Part shown: one piece after another, positions 40,338 to 51,730 of the stretch
How the letters are laid out: every line of letters starts with the position of its first letter
Numbering within the stretch: the first letter of the stretch is position 1
DNA from: Daucus carota subsp. sativus
Taxonomy: Eukaryota; Streptophyta; Magnoliopsida; Apiales; Apiaceae
Direction: 5' to 3'
Assembly (NCBI RefSeq): GCF_001625215.2
Contig: NC_030384.2
Location: 45,976,390 to 46,040,389 of the forward strand
Length of the DNA: 64,000 nucleotides
Notes under the pieces: generated by a model
Database searches by the model: none
What the model saw: the letters and a program-made list of their open reading frames with translations, nothing else
What the model was told of the DNA's origin: nothing
Made by a program: the position numbers and the translations under genes

Positions 40338-40407
40338 GATGTTAAGCACGGAGGGGACGGAGTTAGTACTAGAATTGACCTCGGAGTATTTTTACTTGTA
40401 GAGATTA

Positions 40408-40715
40408 TGGGACCGTTTGAGTGAGTTTAAAACAAGTGCTTTTTGCTTAAAATAAAAAAAGTGGAGTAGAAGTTAGAAGTTAGTTAAGACTTGTAAGTGA
40501 TTAAAGTGTTTGACAAAGAATTGGAATTCCTGAGACAGAAGCTAGCATTTCTAACTTTTTATAAGTGCTTCTTGACTTATTATACAAACGGTACGAATAA
40601 GTGCCTCTAACTTATAACCGAAAAGCTAAGCTTATTATACAAACGATACGAATAAATACCTCTAACTTATAACCGAAAAACTGGACTTTTAAGGGGGTAA
40701 ACAAACATCCACTAT
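40408..40715. mobile_element. hAT-like MITE, same family as 49.56 kb
   Basis: It carries GGGACCGTTTGAGTGAG at one end and AAGGGGGTAAACAAACATCC at the other, and inside TTATAAGTGCTT, TTATACAAACGGTACGAATAAG (duplicated) and CTAACTTATAACCGAAAA. The element at 49.56 kb has the same words in inverse orientation. Confidence 0.6.
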
Positions 40716-41372
40716 ATACTTTTACTCTATACGTAACAGACAATCAGTTGTGTATTGAGATGAGCTCTCTCTAATTCCAATTGTCATCTTAAACACAATT
40801 GAAAATTAAAATTTTGACAAACTTGAAAGAATAATTGGAAAATGAATTTTTTATATTACGAGTAAGGTTACGATCATGTTGCTAGAAGTTATCGTCTTAA
40901 TTTATCTATCATACAGTTAAATATCATAAGCTGTTCTATTGAGTTGAATTCTAAAATCTGATTTATTATTATATCTTTTTTGAAATTAGTTTAATTAACT
41001 TAACTAATTGATTAGTATTAAAAAATTTAATATATCTGATTAACACCATGAAAAATCGCCGTGGTTAATAATTACTAGATAATTAATTCCTCGACAGCCA
41101 CTCTATTTAAGCGTGCTTCCCAATTTTATTTATAATAATCACAATTTATGGTCTACTTTTTTTTAATTTTTAAATAATATCATTTTGATTTTGCAGGAGG
41201 TTTGAATTGTAAGAAAAATATATTTGCACATATTATTTTTCACAATTTCTATTTCTGATTAAAAATTTAAGATTTATATTTTTGAAAAATAATTTATAAA
41301 AATATATTTTTTGAATTCAGATCACTTATAAAATATGGAAACAATTATTATTTTATAATCAATAGAGTGTTT

Positions 41373-41373
<1 letters not shown>

Positions 41374-41407
<34 letters not shown>

Positions 41408-41408
41408 T
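41374..41408. repeat. (AAT)n microsatellite
   Basis: About twelve TAA/AAT units in a row near the right end of the 3-kb inverted-repeat block. Confidence 0.9.
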
Positions 41409-41456
41409 AACACATGCTAATAAATATAAAGGGATATATCATATAGAATTGTGCAT

Positions 41457-43477
41457 CGTAAAGGATAAAGTGATTAGGTGGGTAAAAGAAAAAAAAGGAG
41501 GAGATTCTTGCTTTAGTATCTCGGCCGCCGGCGGTGGAGGAAAAGGTTTAGTTAGGCTGATAACCGGCCGACGTCGTTTTCTGACTCTGCTTAGCTCTTA
41601 AGTCTTTCCCTTACTTTGATGCCATTATCTCGTCACTGTGTCACTTTCTATCACCGCTAGTTATCAGTTGCAACTATATTCAACTATCAACTCAAAAATT
41701 ATTTTATACATAAATAATACTCCATTTTAATTTATTCTGAGACTTATATACTTATATACATGTTGGTTCTATCTTCTTCGTAGCATCGACTTGGTAACGA
41801 ATTTCAGTGATCGTTAGTGTTAGATGTAGTGGTATCTAATATCATATATTTTCTTCCACGAGATGAACGACATTGCTTAAAGAATTCATCTAGCTTGTTG
41901 GGCAGCAAAATAGTTATTTATTATACATAATTATTTATTAATACTTATCGAGGAGAGTTCGGCACACATTCTGAACCTTTTACATAATATTATTTAATAA
42001 ATTATTTTTTTAATTTTTTAATAAAATTTTGTATTTAATTCTTATTTAGAAACAAAAAATTTTAAAAATAAATTATTGATAACTATGTTTTGTAATTTTT
42101 GTAAAATATGTGTCATAAAACATTAAGTAAAATATATAGAAATGAGTAAAATGGAGAGAGTGTTTTACAAAATATCCAATAATATATTTAAAATATAAGT
42201 GTTTAATTATAGAAAAAAAGTGAACACCGGCGATAAATTAGTATCAACCTCTCCCCTGGTTCTTTCCATCCTAACATTCTTGATATGGAGAATATTTTTT
42301 CTGAATATAACATTCTCATTGTTGGTCATGGTGTAGTTGCATGTCTCCTGCAAACACGCATTCAAACCATAGTTCGTAGGAGGATAAAAGTGTAGGAATG
42401 TTGTGATCTTGTTTCAAACCTTCTGCTAAAATTGGTTGTAAAAAAATATTTAAGATTTATCTTAAATAAGAGAATAAGAGGTCAATCTACACTTTAGCAA
42501 GACAAAAAAAAAAAAGAAAAAAAAAAAGAGGTCAATCTAAAAACGTACAGTACGTAATAATCCAAGGACGTACATATTTTCGTTTCTAACGTAAAATAAC
42601 ATCGACAGGTTCTAGTTCAACGCCATTAACCACACGCATCCTGGCGTAGCTAGTGGTTCATATTGAATGAGCATGCCACTGCCATTTGCCATATCAAAAA
42701 CTAAAATTACTAGTCAAAACTGGTTACACCGTGATTGTGCCCGAATACATACATATATATCATGTTGTTCGTATTATAATCATTTTTGTTATTGCTTGAG
42801 CCGGCAAAACTATTACGTTACGAAATAATCCACCCTCAGTAGCGTAAACTATCGTACATACTTAGAAACATATCCACGTCCACTCGTTAACAATACTGCT
42901 CTCGTTCTCCGAATAATTAGTTCTCATTTGAGTTTCGGAGATTCTCATTCCATGTATAAAAGAACTAACTTTGGTATTAAATTTAATTTTTTTTTAATTG
43001 AATGGAGATAAGACTTTTTTTCGAGAAAAACCGAGTCCGTAGATCAAAGTCAAGAAGAAAATGCAGCGTGACTTGAAATGGAAGTGCATGTCATGTTTTT
43101 TTTTTTACGCATGGGTAGTGTTGTGGTGAGTCTAGTGACAGCGATGATATTATTTATATACAAGGTTGGATGAAATAAGAGTGGTACCACCAACTCCAGA
43201 AAATGGCTAACTTACATTGACAGTTCATCGTCCATGTTCTTAGCCCCTCCTTTTCTTACTAAACACAAGTTTCTACTTGAACAAAATTCCAAACTTGGCT
43301 CACCCAGTGTGTCTGCTAGTTTGATTTATGACTATCACATGCCTATTTTTGTAGCTAAACTGGCGAAACAGATTCATGATTCTTTAGCAAAAACCGTTGT
43401 CGCTGATGCTTTGAATAAACTCTTATCATTAAACTGTTCCTGTTATGATCGGTTAGGAAATATCTATAATTTATGGG
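41457..43477. other. Gene-free spacer with a GC-rich patch
   Basis: 41510-41590 is unusually rich in CpG (CGGCCGCCGGCGG, CGGCCGACGTCG) for this window but has no accepted ORF. A small retroposed fragment lies at 42476-42539 and is listed separately. Otherwise AT-rich without support for a gene. Confidence 0.4.
42476..42539 (+). mobile_element. Minute retroposon remnant with poly(A) and target duplication
   Basis: The 14-bp direct repeat AAGAGGTCAATCTA (42476-42489 and 42526-42539) brackets 36 bases: about 14 bases (CACTTTAGCAAGAC) and an A-rich tail. This is the layout of an extremely 5'-truncated LINE/SINE insertion. Confidence 0.75.
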
Positions 43478-44062
43478 GTGTTTGTATGGTAGATCGGAAT
43501 GAGAACGAGTGATATGAGAATGAGCCAAACGTCCCTATATGTATTCAAGCATTTTGATTATGATTTTTAAAAGAGTAAATGACAAATTGGTGGCGGTAGT
43601 TTTCCGAATTTTACAAAATGTGGCTGGATTTTTAAAATTACATAATGGTGGTCGGAGTTTGCTTTCGCCTTTTAATAAGGCGGCGGCCGTGAACTTCTGT
43701 TAATTTTCCTCCATTAACTCCAAAAAATAAAAGAATAAACGATAAAATGGTGGAAATTCAGCCAATTTTCTGTAAAATTTGGAAAACTACGGCCACCAAT
43801 TTGTCGTTTGCTCTTTTATTTTTTGGAGTTAACGGAGGAAAATTAACGGAGATTCACGGCGACCACCTTATTAAAAGGCGGAAGTAAACTTCGACCACCA
43901 TTATATAGTTTTTAAAGTCCAGCCACCATCTTGTAAAATTTAGAAAACTACGCACTTTGTCATTTATACTTTTTATAATGTTCAAATTATTTAGGTTTGT
44001 ATGAATTATGATTACAAATAATTCACCCGCCGAAATGGTAATCCAAATAGGAGGAAAAGGTC
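43478..44062. mobile_element. MITE-like element disrupted by a foldback element
   Basis: The left end GGGGTGTTTGTATGGTAGATC with GGAATGAGAACGAG and the reverse-complemented right end CCTATTTGGATTACCATTTCGG look like hAT-type MITE ends. The interior is mostly the foldback element at 43.57-43.97 kb. The ORF at 43234-43512 overlaps the left end and is not supported as a gene. Confidence 0.5.
43574..43975. mobile_element. Foldback/MULE-type element with 170-bp arms
   Basis: The left arm starts near AGTAAATGACAAATTGGTGGC and its inverted copy near AGTATAAATGACAAAGTGCG. Both arms share TTACAAAATGTGGCTGG-like, GGTGGTCG, CGCCTTTTAATAAGG and GTTAATTTTCCTCC words. Spacer between arms is short. No clean target duplication was read; no ORF. 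Confidence 0.75.
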
Positions 44063-44619
44063 ATGGAATCTAAGTGGGTAACCAGGATAAACAAATGAAA
44101 ATGATTAAAAATACATGAATGTCAAGTTGTCATAGTTTAATTATGAATTTATTCATAGTGCAATACTTTTAACAGTTGAATGGGGTCTAGTAATTGACGA
44201 GTTTCTTTTCAAATTATAATTTGGGGAAGGGTTCGACTATAAAGGTCGAACACTCTGTTCTGCTGGCTGTAATTCAACATAGTTTTATTGTTAGGATTTC
44301 ACAAAAATCAACAGTTATGCAACTGTCAGCCTGTATTTGTTTTTTTCTTGATTTAAGGTTATGGTTGGCAGTTGGTTCATCTAACTTCCATGTCTTCCCT
44401 GATGGATGCATATCCTCCCCGTATCAAATTACATGTACATCCCCTGTTATTCACATTTTTCACATTTTCTTTTATAAAACTAAAGTATGTGGTTGTTTTT
44501 GTTATAGACTAGAGTGTATTTTTTAATAATAAACAAATAAAAACATAATTTTTTAATTAAACAAATTGCACACATATTATTACATGTACGATTTAAAAAA
44601 AATATAGAAAAGTTTATTA
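44063..44619. other. Gene-free spacer
   Basis: A 110-codon ORF at 44194-44526 has no domain, skewed hydrophobic composition and no splice context; not accepted. Confidence 0.35.
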
Positions 44620-44852
44620 CTCCCTCTTATCCATTATATAGGGCGTTTGATTTTTTGTACGTATGTTTAGGAGACTTGACCACATGCTTAAAATTAGTAT
44701 TTTTGAAATTTTCTTTTTCTGACTAAATATATTTATGTTATATTTTTATTCAAAAAAAGAAAATTACAAAAATATTAATATTTGCTATACGGTCAAAGCA
44801 CCTAAAGTTACGTGTAAAAAGTCAAACACCCTATATAATGGACCAGAAGGAG
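44620..44852. mobile_element. Stowaway MITE, 233 bp
   Basis: Left CTCCCTCTTATCCATTATAT and right, reverse complemented, CTCCTTCTGGTCCATTATAT, both continuing AGGG(C/T)GTTTGA, with TA on both sides. A different subfamily from the CTCCCTCCGTCC copies. Confidence 0.9.
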
Positions 44853-45286
44853 TAATTATTTAACATATTTTATTAAAAATAAATATTCTTCTATATATAT
44901 AATTATTTTATCAGTAATATTAGATAATTTATCTCAAATATATAGCTGGCTAATGATAAATATATGTGATTTTTTTACAAAATATAAAGCAGGCTAGTGG
45001 TAAAATATTTAATTTACGATAAAGAGAGGCTAAGCTGGCTTGACGACTTTAAACCCACCAGGCCAGCCAAGCCAGCCAGGGGTGTTTACTTGTTTGTTCA
45101 TAAACACAACCCAAAAGAGTAGAGAATTAAAAGGGTCAGTAGACACACACATACACATACACACAGTATACAATATTATTACAGCACAAACCAAACAGGC
45201 AAAAGGCTCTGAAGAGAGAGAAAAAAGCAAACAAGATAAACAAGAGAGAAACTCAAGAAACAAGAGGGGTTTTCAAGACAACAGAG

Positions 45287-46889
45287 ATGATGCAAACACA
45301 AGAGCAAGCAGTGACACAGTCTGGTCAACTCTCGGGAAGTCTAAGCTTCAGTGGAAGCATGTCGAAAGAAGATGAAGAGATGTCAAAGACGGCTCTTTCT
45401 ACTTTTAGAGCCAAAGAAGAAGAGATTGAAAAGAAGAAGCTTGAGGTTAGAGAGAGAGTCCAGGCTCAGCTTGGTCGCATTGAACAAGAGACTAAGCGTC
45501 TGGCTAACATTAGAGAGGTAATTTAAGTGCTTTTTTCATGGGATTTTCTCAGATTTGGAAAATTTTGTTTCTAAATTTTGGGGGTTTTGGTTTTTTATTT
45601 TTTTTCATGGGAATTGAACATGGGTTTTGAGAAATGATGTTGGGTTATTTTGTTTCTATTATGTTTGTGTTGCATGTTGAATTTCTTGAATTTGGGTCAA
45701 TTGTTTTCTACTTTCTTTTTCTCTTTCATGGGATTTGTTCATGAACCAAACCAAGTCTTCAGCTTTATGTACCGGTTTTTTTGTGCGCTAAAATATCTGT
45801 TTTCTTAGTAAATTACACTGTAAAATAGCAGAATTTTGTGTAAAGGTTGTCACTTTTCTTCAATTTTGGTTCTGCATCTTCCACAATTTTTTCGTGGGGT
45901 TGGAGATTAGGAATTCACAACAAGAAGTGGGTAGTCTGACTGTTTCAATCATGGTTCTGTTTTGTACCTTTATGTTTATGAACTTGAATAGGTATTTGAC
46001 AAGGAAAAAATTATGTGCACAATTTTCTCGTGATTGTATATAGGCCTTCAAAAATAGACTTTATGGTTTTGCGATTGTAGCTTTCAGTTATTAAGTTATC
46101 AGTTGTATAAAAAACAATTGGAACAGTTTGAATGTTATTTGATCACGGGCAACTGTTTGGGTAAGCTGAGCCCAATTTTCTTTGCTTGTCATCAGACTTT
46201 TTGATTAAAATCGATGGATTTTATTTTGTTCTCAGGAACTTGAAGGATTAGCAGATCCAATGAAGAAGGAACTTAGCCTTGTTCGTAAAAAGGTCGATTC
46301 AGTTAATAAAGAGCTGAAACCCTTGGGACAGACCTGCCAGAAGAAGGTTATGATCTTACCGACAAATATATACGTTGTAAATTTTGATAGTGCATATTAA
46401 TTGTAGATTCTTTTTTGTCAATATATAAATATTTATGAAGATGTGAATCTTGATCATCAAATCTATTATCTACAACGGCAACTTTATATCTAGCAATTTT
46501 TAATGGTATACATATTAATTGTAGATTTTTTTTTTGTCAAGATGTCTGTATTTTTAAATGAATGAAGATATCAAATACGATCATGTGACTATTTATTAGC
46601 TACTGAAAACTATTGGGATCTGGGGTGTAACAGGAAAAAGAGTATAAAGATGCTCTTGAAGCCTTTAATGAGAAGAACAAGGAGAAAGTACAGTTGATTA
46701 CTAGGCTGATGGAGGTTAGTGGACCAAGCTTACATTTTGTTTACTAGTTTCATAAGAACAATTCAAGTCCTGAATATTTGATCATGGTTTTAATGAATCC
46801 TTTTAATGAAACAGCTGGTTAGCGAAAGCGAGAAATTAAGGATGAAGAAGCTGGAGGAACTGAGTAAGAGCATAGAATTGACGCGCTGA
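45287..46889 (+). CDS. DUF662 coiled-coil protein (RAB6-interacting golgin-like)
   Basis: A small plant family annotated as DUF662 or RAB6-interacting golgin-like; one Arabidopsis member (ACIP1) is reported at microtubules and in immunity. Four exons, 45287-45517, 46236-46346, 46634-46714 and 46815-46889, are each a multiple of three and join in phase 0, giving 165 residues. After a Gln/Ser-rich head comes the conserved core: SKTALSTFRAKEEEIEKKK, RVQAQLGRIEQETKRLA, LADPMKKELSLVRKK and LGQTCQKKEKEY. Most of residues 28-160 is charged heptad-like sequence, so a long coiled coil is expected. Two consecutive ATGs start the frame; the first is used. The short C-terminus (SKSIELTR) ends in exon 4. 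Cellular role in this species is not shown by the sequence. Confidence 0.92.
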
Positions 46890-49165
46890 ATAATTGTAAA
46901 CTCTAATCACTAAGTTAGGGATGTGTGAATGTATTTATTAATCAAGAACACCGTTCTCTTTTTCATTTCTCTTATCTTTCTAGTTATATAATATGGGTGA
47001 TTTGGGTTTGGTTGTATTTTATTGTTACCGTTGTTAAACAGGTCATAACTTTGGATTCTTTCTTTCACTTTGCTGTGTCTCTCAGGTTTTGTTAAAGTTA
47101 TTTGTAGTTTATTCAGCAGAAATGCTTTTTGTGTAAGTAATGTTCATGAGAATTACTCCCCCCCTGGTGTTACTTGCTACCTTTCATTTTTTGTTTACTG
47201 TTCTTGTCTTCTTGACATTGTATTTTAGTGATGAATCAAGAACTGGCTACTTTGACATTTTAAGATTCCATTTAGAATTCTTGATTAAAATACGAACACA
47301 AGGACAAAAGTTTATTTATATAACAAATTAACAAATGTTATATGTTGCTCTCTAATGTCAAACACGGCAGGTATGATTCACGTTGTTTATAATACTTTTG
47401 TCATTTTTAGGTCTGACTGCCGAAACTTGGAACTGGTAATCACTGTAGAATGTATTTTAAGTTGAAAACCAACAGAAAAGACCAAAATTTTTCTCAAGTG
47501 TTCAATAATAGTGACAGTTGGGTAGTTTGGATAAATAAATTGGGGGTTGGGGTAGGGGACTTTGAGACTGGGACTAGAATGAATGGAGTCATGGGGAGAC
47601 CCCTTGAAGCATGGTGGTATAAGACAAGCTAGCCACTGAAATTTTGTGTAAGGTCCATCAACAACAAAGCATGTCTTCTGATCCAAAACACTCTGGACTC
47701 TGGTCCCTCAGGATCATGTATTCTCGTCCTCGCATAATTTTTACATGTTAATTTTATGACAGCCAGTTTTTTTAAATGTAACAACTTTGTATTTGTGTTG
47801 ATTTGTGATTCTATCACTAGTCGAAGGAAGAAACGGTTGTATAACGGCAAATATTTAGCATTCCGAAACAGATAAAAACACTATAGACATGATGAAAGCA
47901 AGGACTAACAGGCGTTGAAGACTAAAAGGAGAAATTTTCTTCAGTTCGAACGAACGTGGTAAACACATGTTGACTTGATCCACGCTTTTCCTCTGTTTTG
48001 TCTAGTGCCTGTTTGGAATTCTAACTCCGCATGAGTTAACATATAATGCAACGATTGCTAGCCAAACTCAAACCGATTAATTTAAATATCTCTGGCTTAA
48101 TATTATTGGGTTTAGTTTATTGATTCATGGAGTAATGTGTTCGTGATATATGCATACTAGATATTATAAAATATCTGAAATAGTCTCCAACTAAAATTAC
48201 AGTGTATAGTTTTTTACCTTTTTCTGATAGAATGCATCTTATATGTTTTTTTTAAAGAATATATATTATATATTTTTGCAATTAAACATGAAAATAAGAA
48301 AATGGAGAGATTGTATTATCATCACACAGAGGGGAACCATTTTCCTTATATCACCAATTCACCATCCACATTTTTACCTGGCCACTATCTATTAAAGCTT
48401 TTTGATATGTATGATACTACAGTATATATATTAATTGAAAATGGTTATTTAATTTCTACAATAATTTGCCCGTTGTACGAATCAAGCTCAGACTTGACCG
48501 TTGGCTCTGGCACCGAGGAAGATAGCGTATCTATATCTCATGTACGGGACCTGATTTTGACTCGTCCACCCTGGAGCCTCCAGAATTACTGCCTTACAGG
48601 CCTTGAGCCCACTACATTATTTTGGGCCTGTGCATATTCTCACTTTTCAGTTATATAAACCCCTCCCCAACCGCCCATTGTAAAACTTGCACAATGGGCC
48701 TCACAAGTCTTACAGAAACTTGTTGCAAAAAAGATGTGAATATCGATGCAGAAATCAGAATCAATTACATGCATAAAAAGCTTGTGATGAATAATCTATT
48801 CATCGAATAGCAAACGAGAGGGGCTTTGTCTTATTGCTGGGAAGAAGATCTTATTGTCTCCTTTGAGAAGGACCTCTCAGAATAGAATAATGCAATTTGT
48901 GTGTGTGAATTTTTGTGTATATTATTTCTTTAACGGAAAGGACAGAATGAGAAAAATCTCATCGGACAGAAAAAAACAAAGATACTCCTTGTTCTCTTCT
49001 GTCCTGTGAACCTAAGGTGGATCTGTCTCTAGACTCTAGTGTGTAAAAATTATATACAGGATCCACAATTTGCTACTACCACTCATTTTCTATACAAATA
49101 TAAGGGTTTTCCACTCTCCTTAATTTGTTTATGTTTAACTGAAACTAATAGCATCTGAGGACTAA
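46890..49165. other. Spacer right of the DUF662 gene
   Basis: The first 200 bases are the likely 3' UTR. The rest holds only short ORFs without domains, and no clear element ends were found. Confidence 0.4.
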
Positions 49166-49559
49166 GAGCATCTCCAACCTTACAAAACCCTTAGGTAAAA
49201 AATGAGTTGGCATACCATATATAAAAAATATAGCCAATCTGTTGAAAAAAGCGCACTCCAACCACATGAGACTGTTGTCTATAATTTTAGCCAACCTCCT
49301 ATGGATGGCTATATTTGTCGAACCTCTGCAGGTCTGTAAAAAATCTGTAGGAAGATTACACATCATTTATTACTATACTGAACTGATATATTCTATTTTA
49401 ACAAACTAAAATATTAATAACATACTATTTTTAAATTATAGCCAACCAATATAGCCAATACCGTCGAAGCAAAATGTCTTACAGGTTCAGCAAATTTTAC
49501 ATAATGTCTTACAGGTCCAATTTAGCCAACGATTATAGCCAACACCGTTGGAGATGCTC
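49166..49559. mobile_element. Tourist-like MITE, 394 bp, copy 1
   Basis: TIRs GAGCATCTCCAAC and GTTGGAGATGCTC with TAA on both sides (PIF/Harbinger). Interior words TATAGCCAA, CTATGGATGGCTATATTTGTCG and GCAAAATGTCTTACAGG. Same family and same length as 56478-56871. Confidence 0.92.
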
Positions 49560-49564
49560 TAAGT

Positions 49565-49788
49565 GGGTGTTTGTTTAGGACTTATAAGTCCAGCTCCTGG
49601 ATTATAAATTATGAGCACTTATTTGTACCGTTTGTGTAATAAGTTAAGAAGTACTTATAAAAAGCTAAGAATGCTAGCTTTACTTATTTCTCAAACTTAA
49701 TCACTTATAAGTCTTATTTTGCTTCTAACTTCTACTCCACTTATATATTTTAGATAAAAAACACTTATTTTAAGCTCAGCCAAACGCC
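49565..49788. mobile_element. hAT-like MITE adjacent to the Tourist copy
   Basis: Left GGGTGTTTGTTTAGGACTTA; right, reverse complemented, GGCGTTTGGCTGAGCTTAAAATAAG. Interior TTATTTGTACCGTTTGTG and CTTATAAAAAGC match the element at 40.4 kb in inverse orientation. It begins within a few bases of the Tourist target site. Confidence 0.6.
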
Positions 49789-49927
49789 GGTTGTTTCCTG
49801 GCAGCCAGGTTGGTGACAAACTCCACCACCTGAAATCAGTCAGGATCCTATGTTATACATTGATTGTGTAATGTGGTTTTTTGGCATATTATTCATGTAA
49901 TTCATTATAAGAGTATTTTTTTTATTA

Positions 49928-50144
49928 CTCCCTTCATTCAAAATAATAATTATTTTAATTTTTTATATATAATTTGAGGTGTAAATAAACTATATTTCTA
50001 CATATTAATTTTCACATTTTTTTAAATAAAAGTTTAACATCTAGATTTTTACTCTAAAAATATTAAAAAATATTTGTAAAAATATATTTTTTGCAAATCA
50101 ATATATGTATAAAAAGTCAAAATAATTATTCTTTATATATTTAT
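49928..50144. mobile_element. Degenerate Stowaway-like MITE
   Basis: Begins CTCCCTTCATTC after TA; AATAATTATTTT occurs near both ends in inverted orientation, but the right terminus is eroded. Confidence 0.4.
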
Positions 50145-50761
50145 TTAACGTATTTAGTTGAGTCGATGGGATGGTAAAAATATTGAAAGTATTATGAAAT
50201 CAATGACATGCGTAGTTACAGCAACTCCAAGGCATTCTAAAAGTATTTATGTGGCACCTACATGGCATATACACGGCACATTTTAGATAATATTGTAAGT
50301 AAAAATTCTACACTCCAACCATTACCTCTTAGCAAAAAATATAGATAACTAAAATTAGGGTAGCATTTGTAAAACCTCTAAGGGTATTATGTATAATTTT
50401 AGATAATATAATTATATATAACACTATTGGATGAATCTAGAAGCTCTTAGCTATAATTTTAGATGATTATCTGTATATCATATTACAGCTAACAATTATA
50501 CATAAGAGCAAGATGGTCTAACGTCGATTGTGAGAGAAAATGTTTAACCTAGCGGCGCAATGAACAAGATTTGAAAATTAAAATAAACTGGTTATAATTG
50601 CGAGAGCATTTATGGAAGCAAAAGAAAATTAGATTAGGAGTGATTCCAAGGGACAGCTGTGCAGCACGCGGCACTCTAGTTACTGACTTACTGTTAGGCT
50701 ACGGTCTTGGGCAGTTGGGCTTCCAAGATTGCTTTCGCTGGTTTTTTCGAACATATTTAAC
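50145..50761. other. Gene-free spacer
   Basis: Contains repeat-like AT sequence with GTATTATGTATAATTTTAGATAA words, possibly an eroded MITE (about 50221-50510). No gene supported. Confidence 0.35.
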
Positions 50762-51730
50762 TCCAGCCACATCGTCCTATTTTCATCATTTCTCGGGTTT
50801 TATATAATTAAATGGATATTTTGTGATCACGTTTTTTTGTTTTTTTGATGGAAAATTTCTATTAAAAAACTTGCTCCTTACATAACATCTCCAACAATGA
50901 ACTCGGAGGAGATAAAAAAATATTGTAGCTATTAGACAAACATGGAACTCTAGCCATAATTTGTCTGCTTCTTGACGTGGTTTAACAACAGATCATCCCT
51001 CTGTTATAGCTTCCAGTGACAAAACTCAATAGTATGGCCAGCCTCATTGTAATACTGCTTCTCTTTAGACAATGTTGCTTTCACAGTTAATTCCGAGTCG
51101 CTTTCGATCTCCACATCAGACACTCCCATTTCCTCAATCCAGCGAATACTCTCCTCCCCTCCTCGAGCTTCAGCTTCCAGCACTGTTGCCTGCCCCTGAA
51201 ATCTCATATTCTTTCCTTTGACAAACTGCCCATTCTCGTTTCGAAGCACCATTCCCACACTATACGACATTTCTCCTACGATCAGAGAAGCATCTACATT
51301 AAGTTTATGTCACCCTTCCCTCAGAGGTTTCCAACAGGTAATCTCAACGACCTCTACTGGCTTTATGTACATTGCGGCGACTTTTGCTTGCTTAGCTTTT
51401 GAAGCTTCCTGCCAGTCACGTTTCTGTTTCAAACTGATCTCCACTATTGTTGTTGGGTTGATAATTTTATCCTCCCAAACTTTTTGATTTCTTGCAAACC
51501 AGATGCCCCATGAAATCATAGCAACATTCTCTTTCTCCTCGGTATTGCCTGTAGCCATTTTCTCTAGTAACCAGTCAGGAGCATATTCCACCTCTTGCAT
51601 TGCATAATTTAATCTCGCTTTCTGCCAGCATTCCATAGCAAAAGGACAGTCAAAGAATTCCAGCCACGTCGTCCTATTTTCATCATTTCTCGGGTTTTAT
51701 ATAATTAAATGGATATTTAGTGATCACGTT
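50762..51730 (-). mobile_element. 5'-truncated LINE flanked by 70-bp direct repeats
   Basis: A minus-strand insertion of about 825 bp (50834-51658) ends in an A-rich tail (T-run at 50832-50846 on the plus strand). The frame from about 51650 down to 51004 encodes the C-terminal part of a LINE polyprotein: a zinc-region linker with ISWGIWFARNQKVW, then an RNase H domain with NVDAS, EAEARGG and IESDSE, the three acidic catalytic positions. One in-frame TGA sits where Trp would be expected between REG and HKLNVDAS (51308-51310). The flanks are two near-identical copies of a sequence of about 70 bp (50762-50832 and 51659-51730), far longer than ordinary LINE target duplications. Confidence 0.85.

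Larger units (their letters stand above)
38430..41456. repeat. 36-bp inverted repeat bracketing 3.0 kb
   Basis: Starting ATGCACAATTCT and running through TATGATATATCCC, the sequence at 38430-38466 recurs in inverted orientation at 41421-41456 with very few differences. Inside lie a Helitron-like element, a hAT-like MITE and an (AAT) microsatellite. Either these are the ends of a larger TIR element later filled by insertions, or two copies of one short repeat in opposite orientation. Confidence 0.65.

Noticed and set aside
43234-43512. 92-codon ORF starting MFLAPPFLTKH
   Set aside because: Runs into the left end of a MITE, has no homology I recognise and no promoter or splice context.
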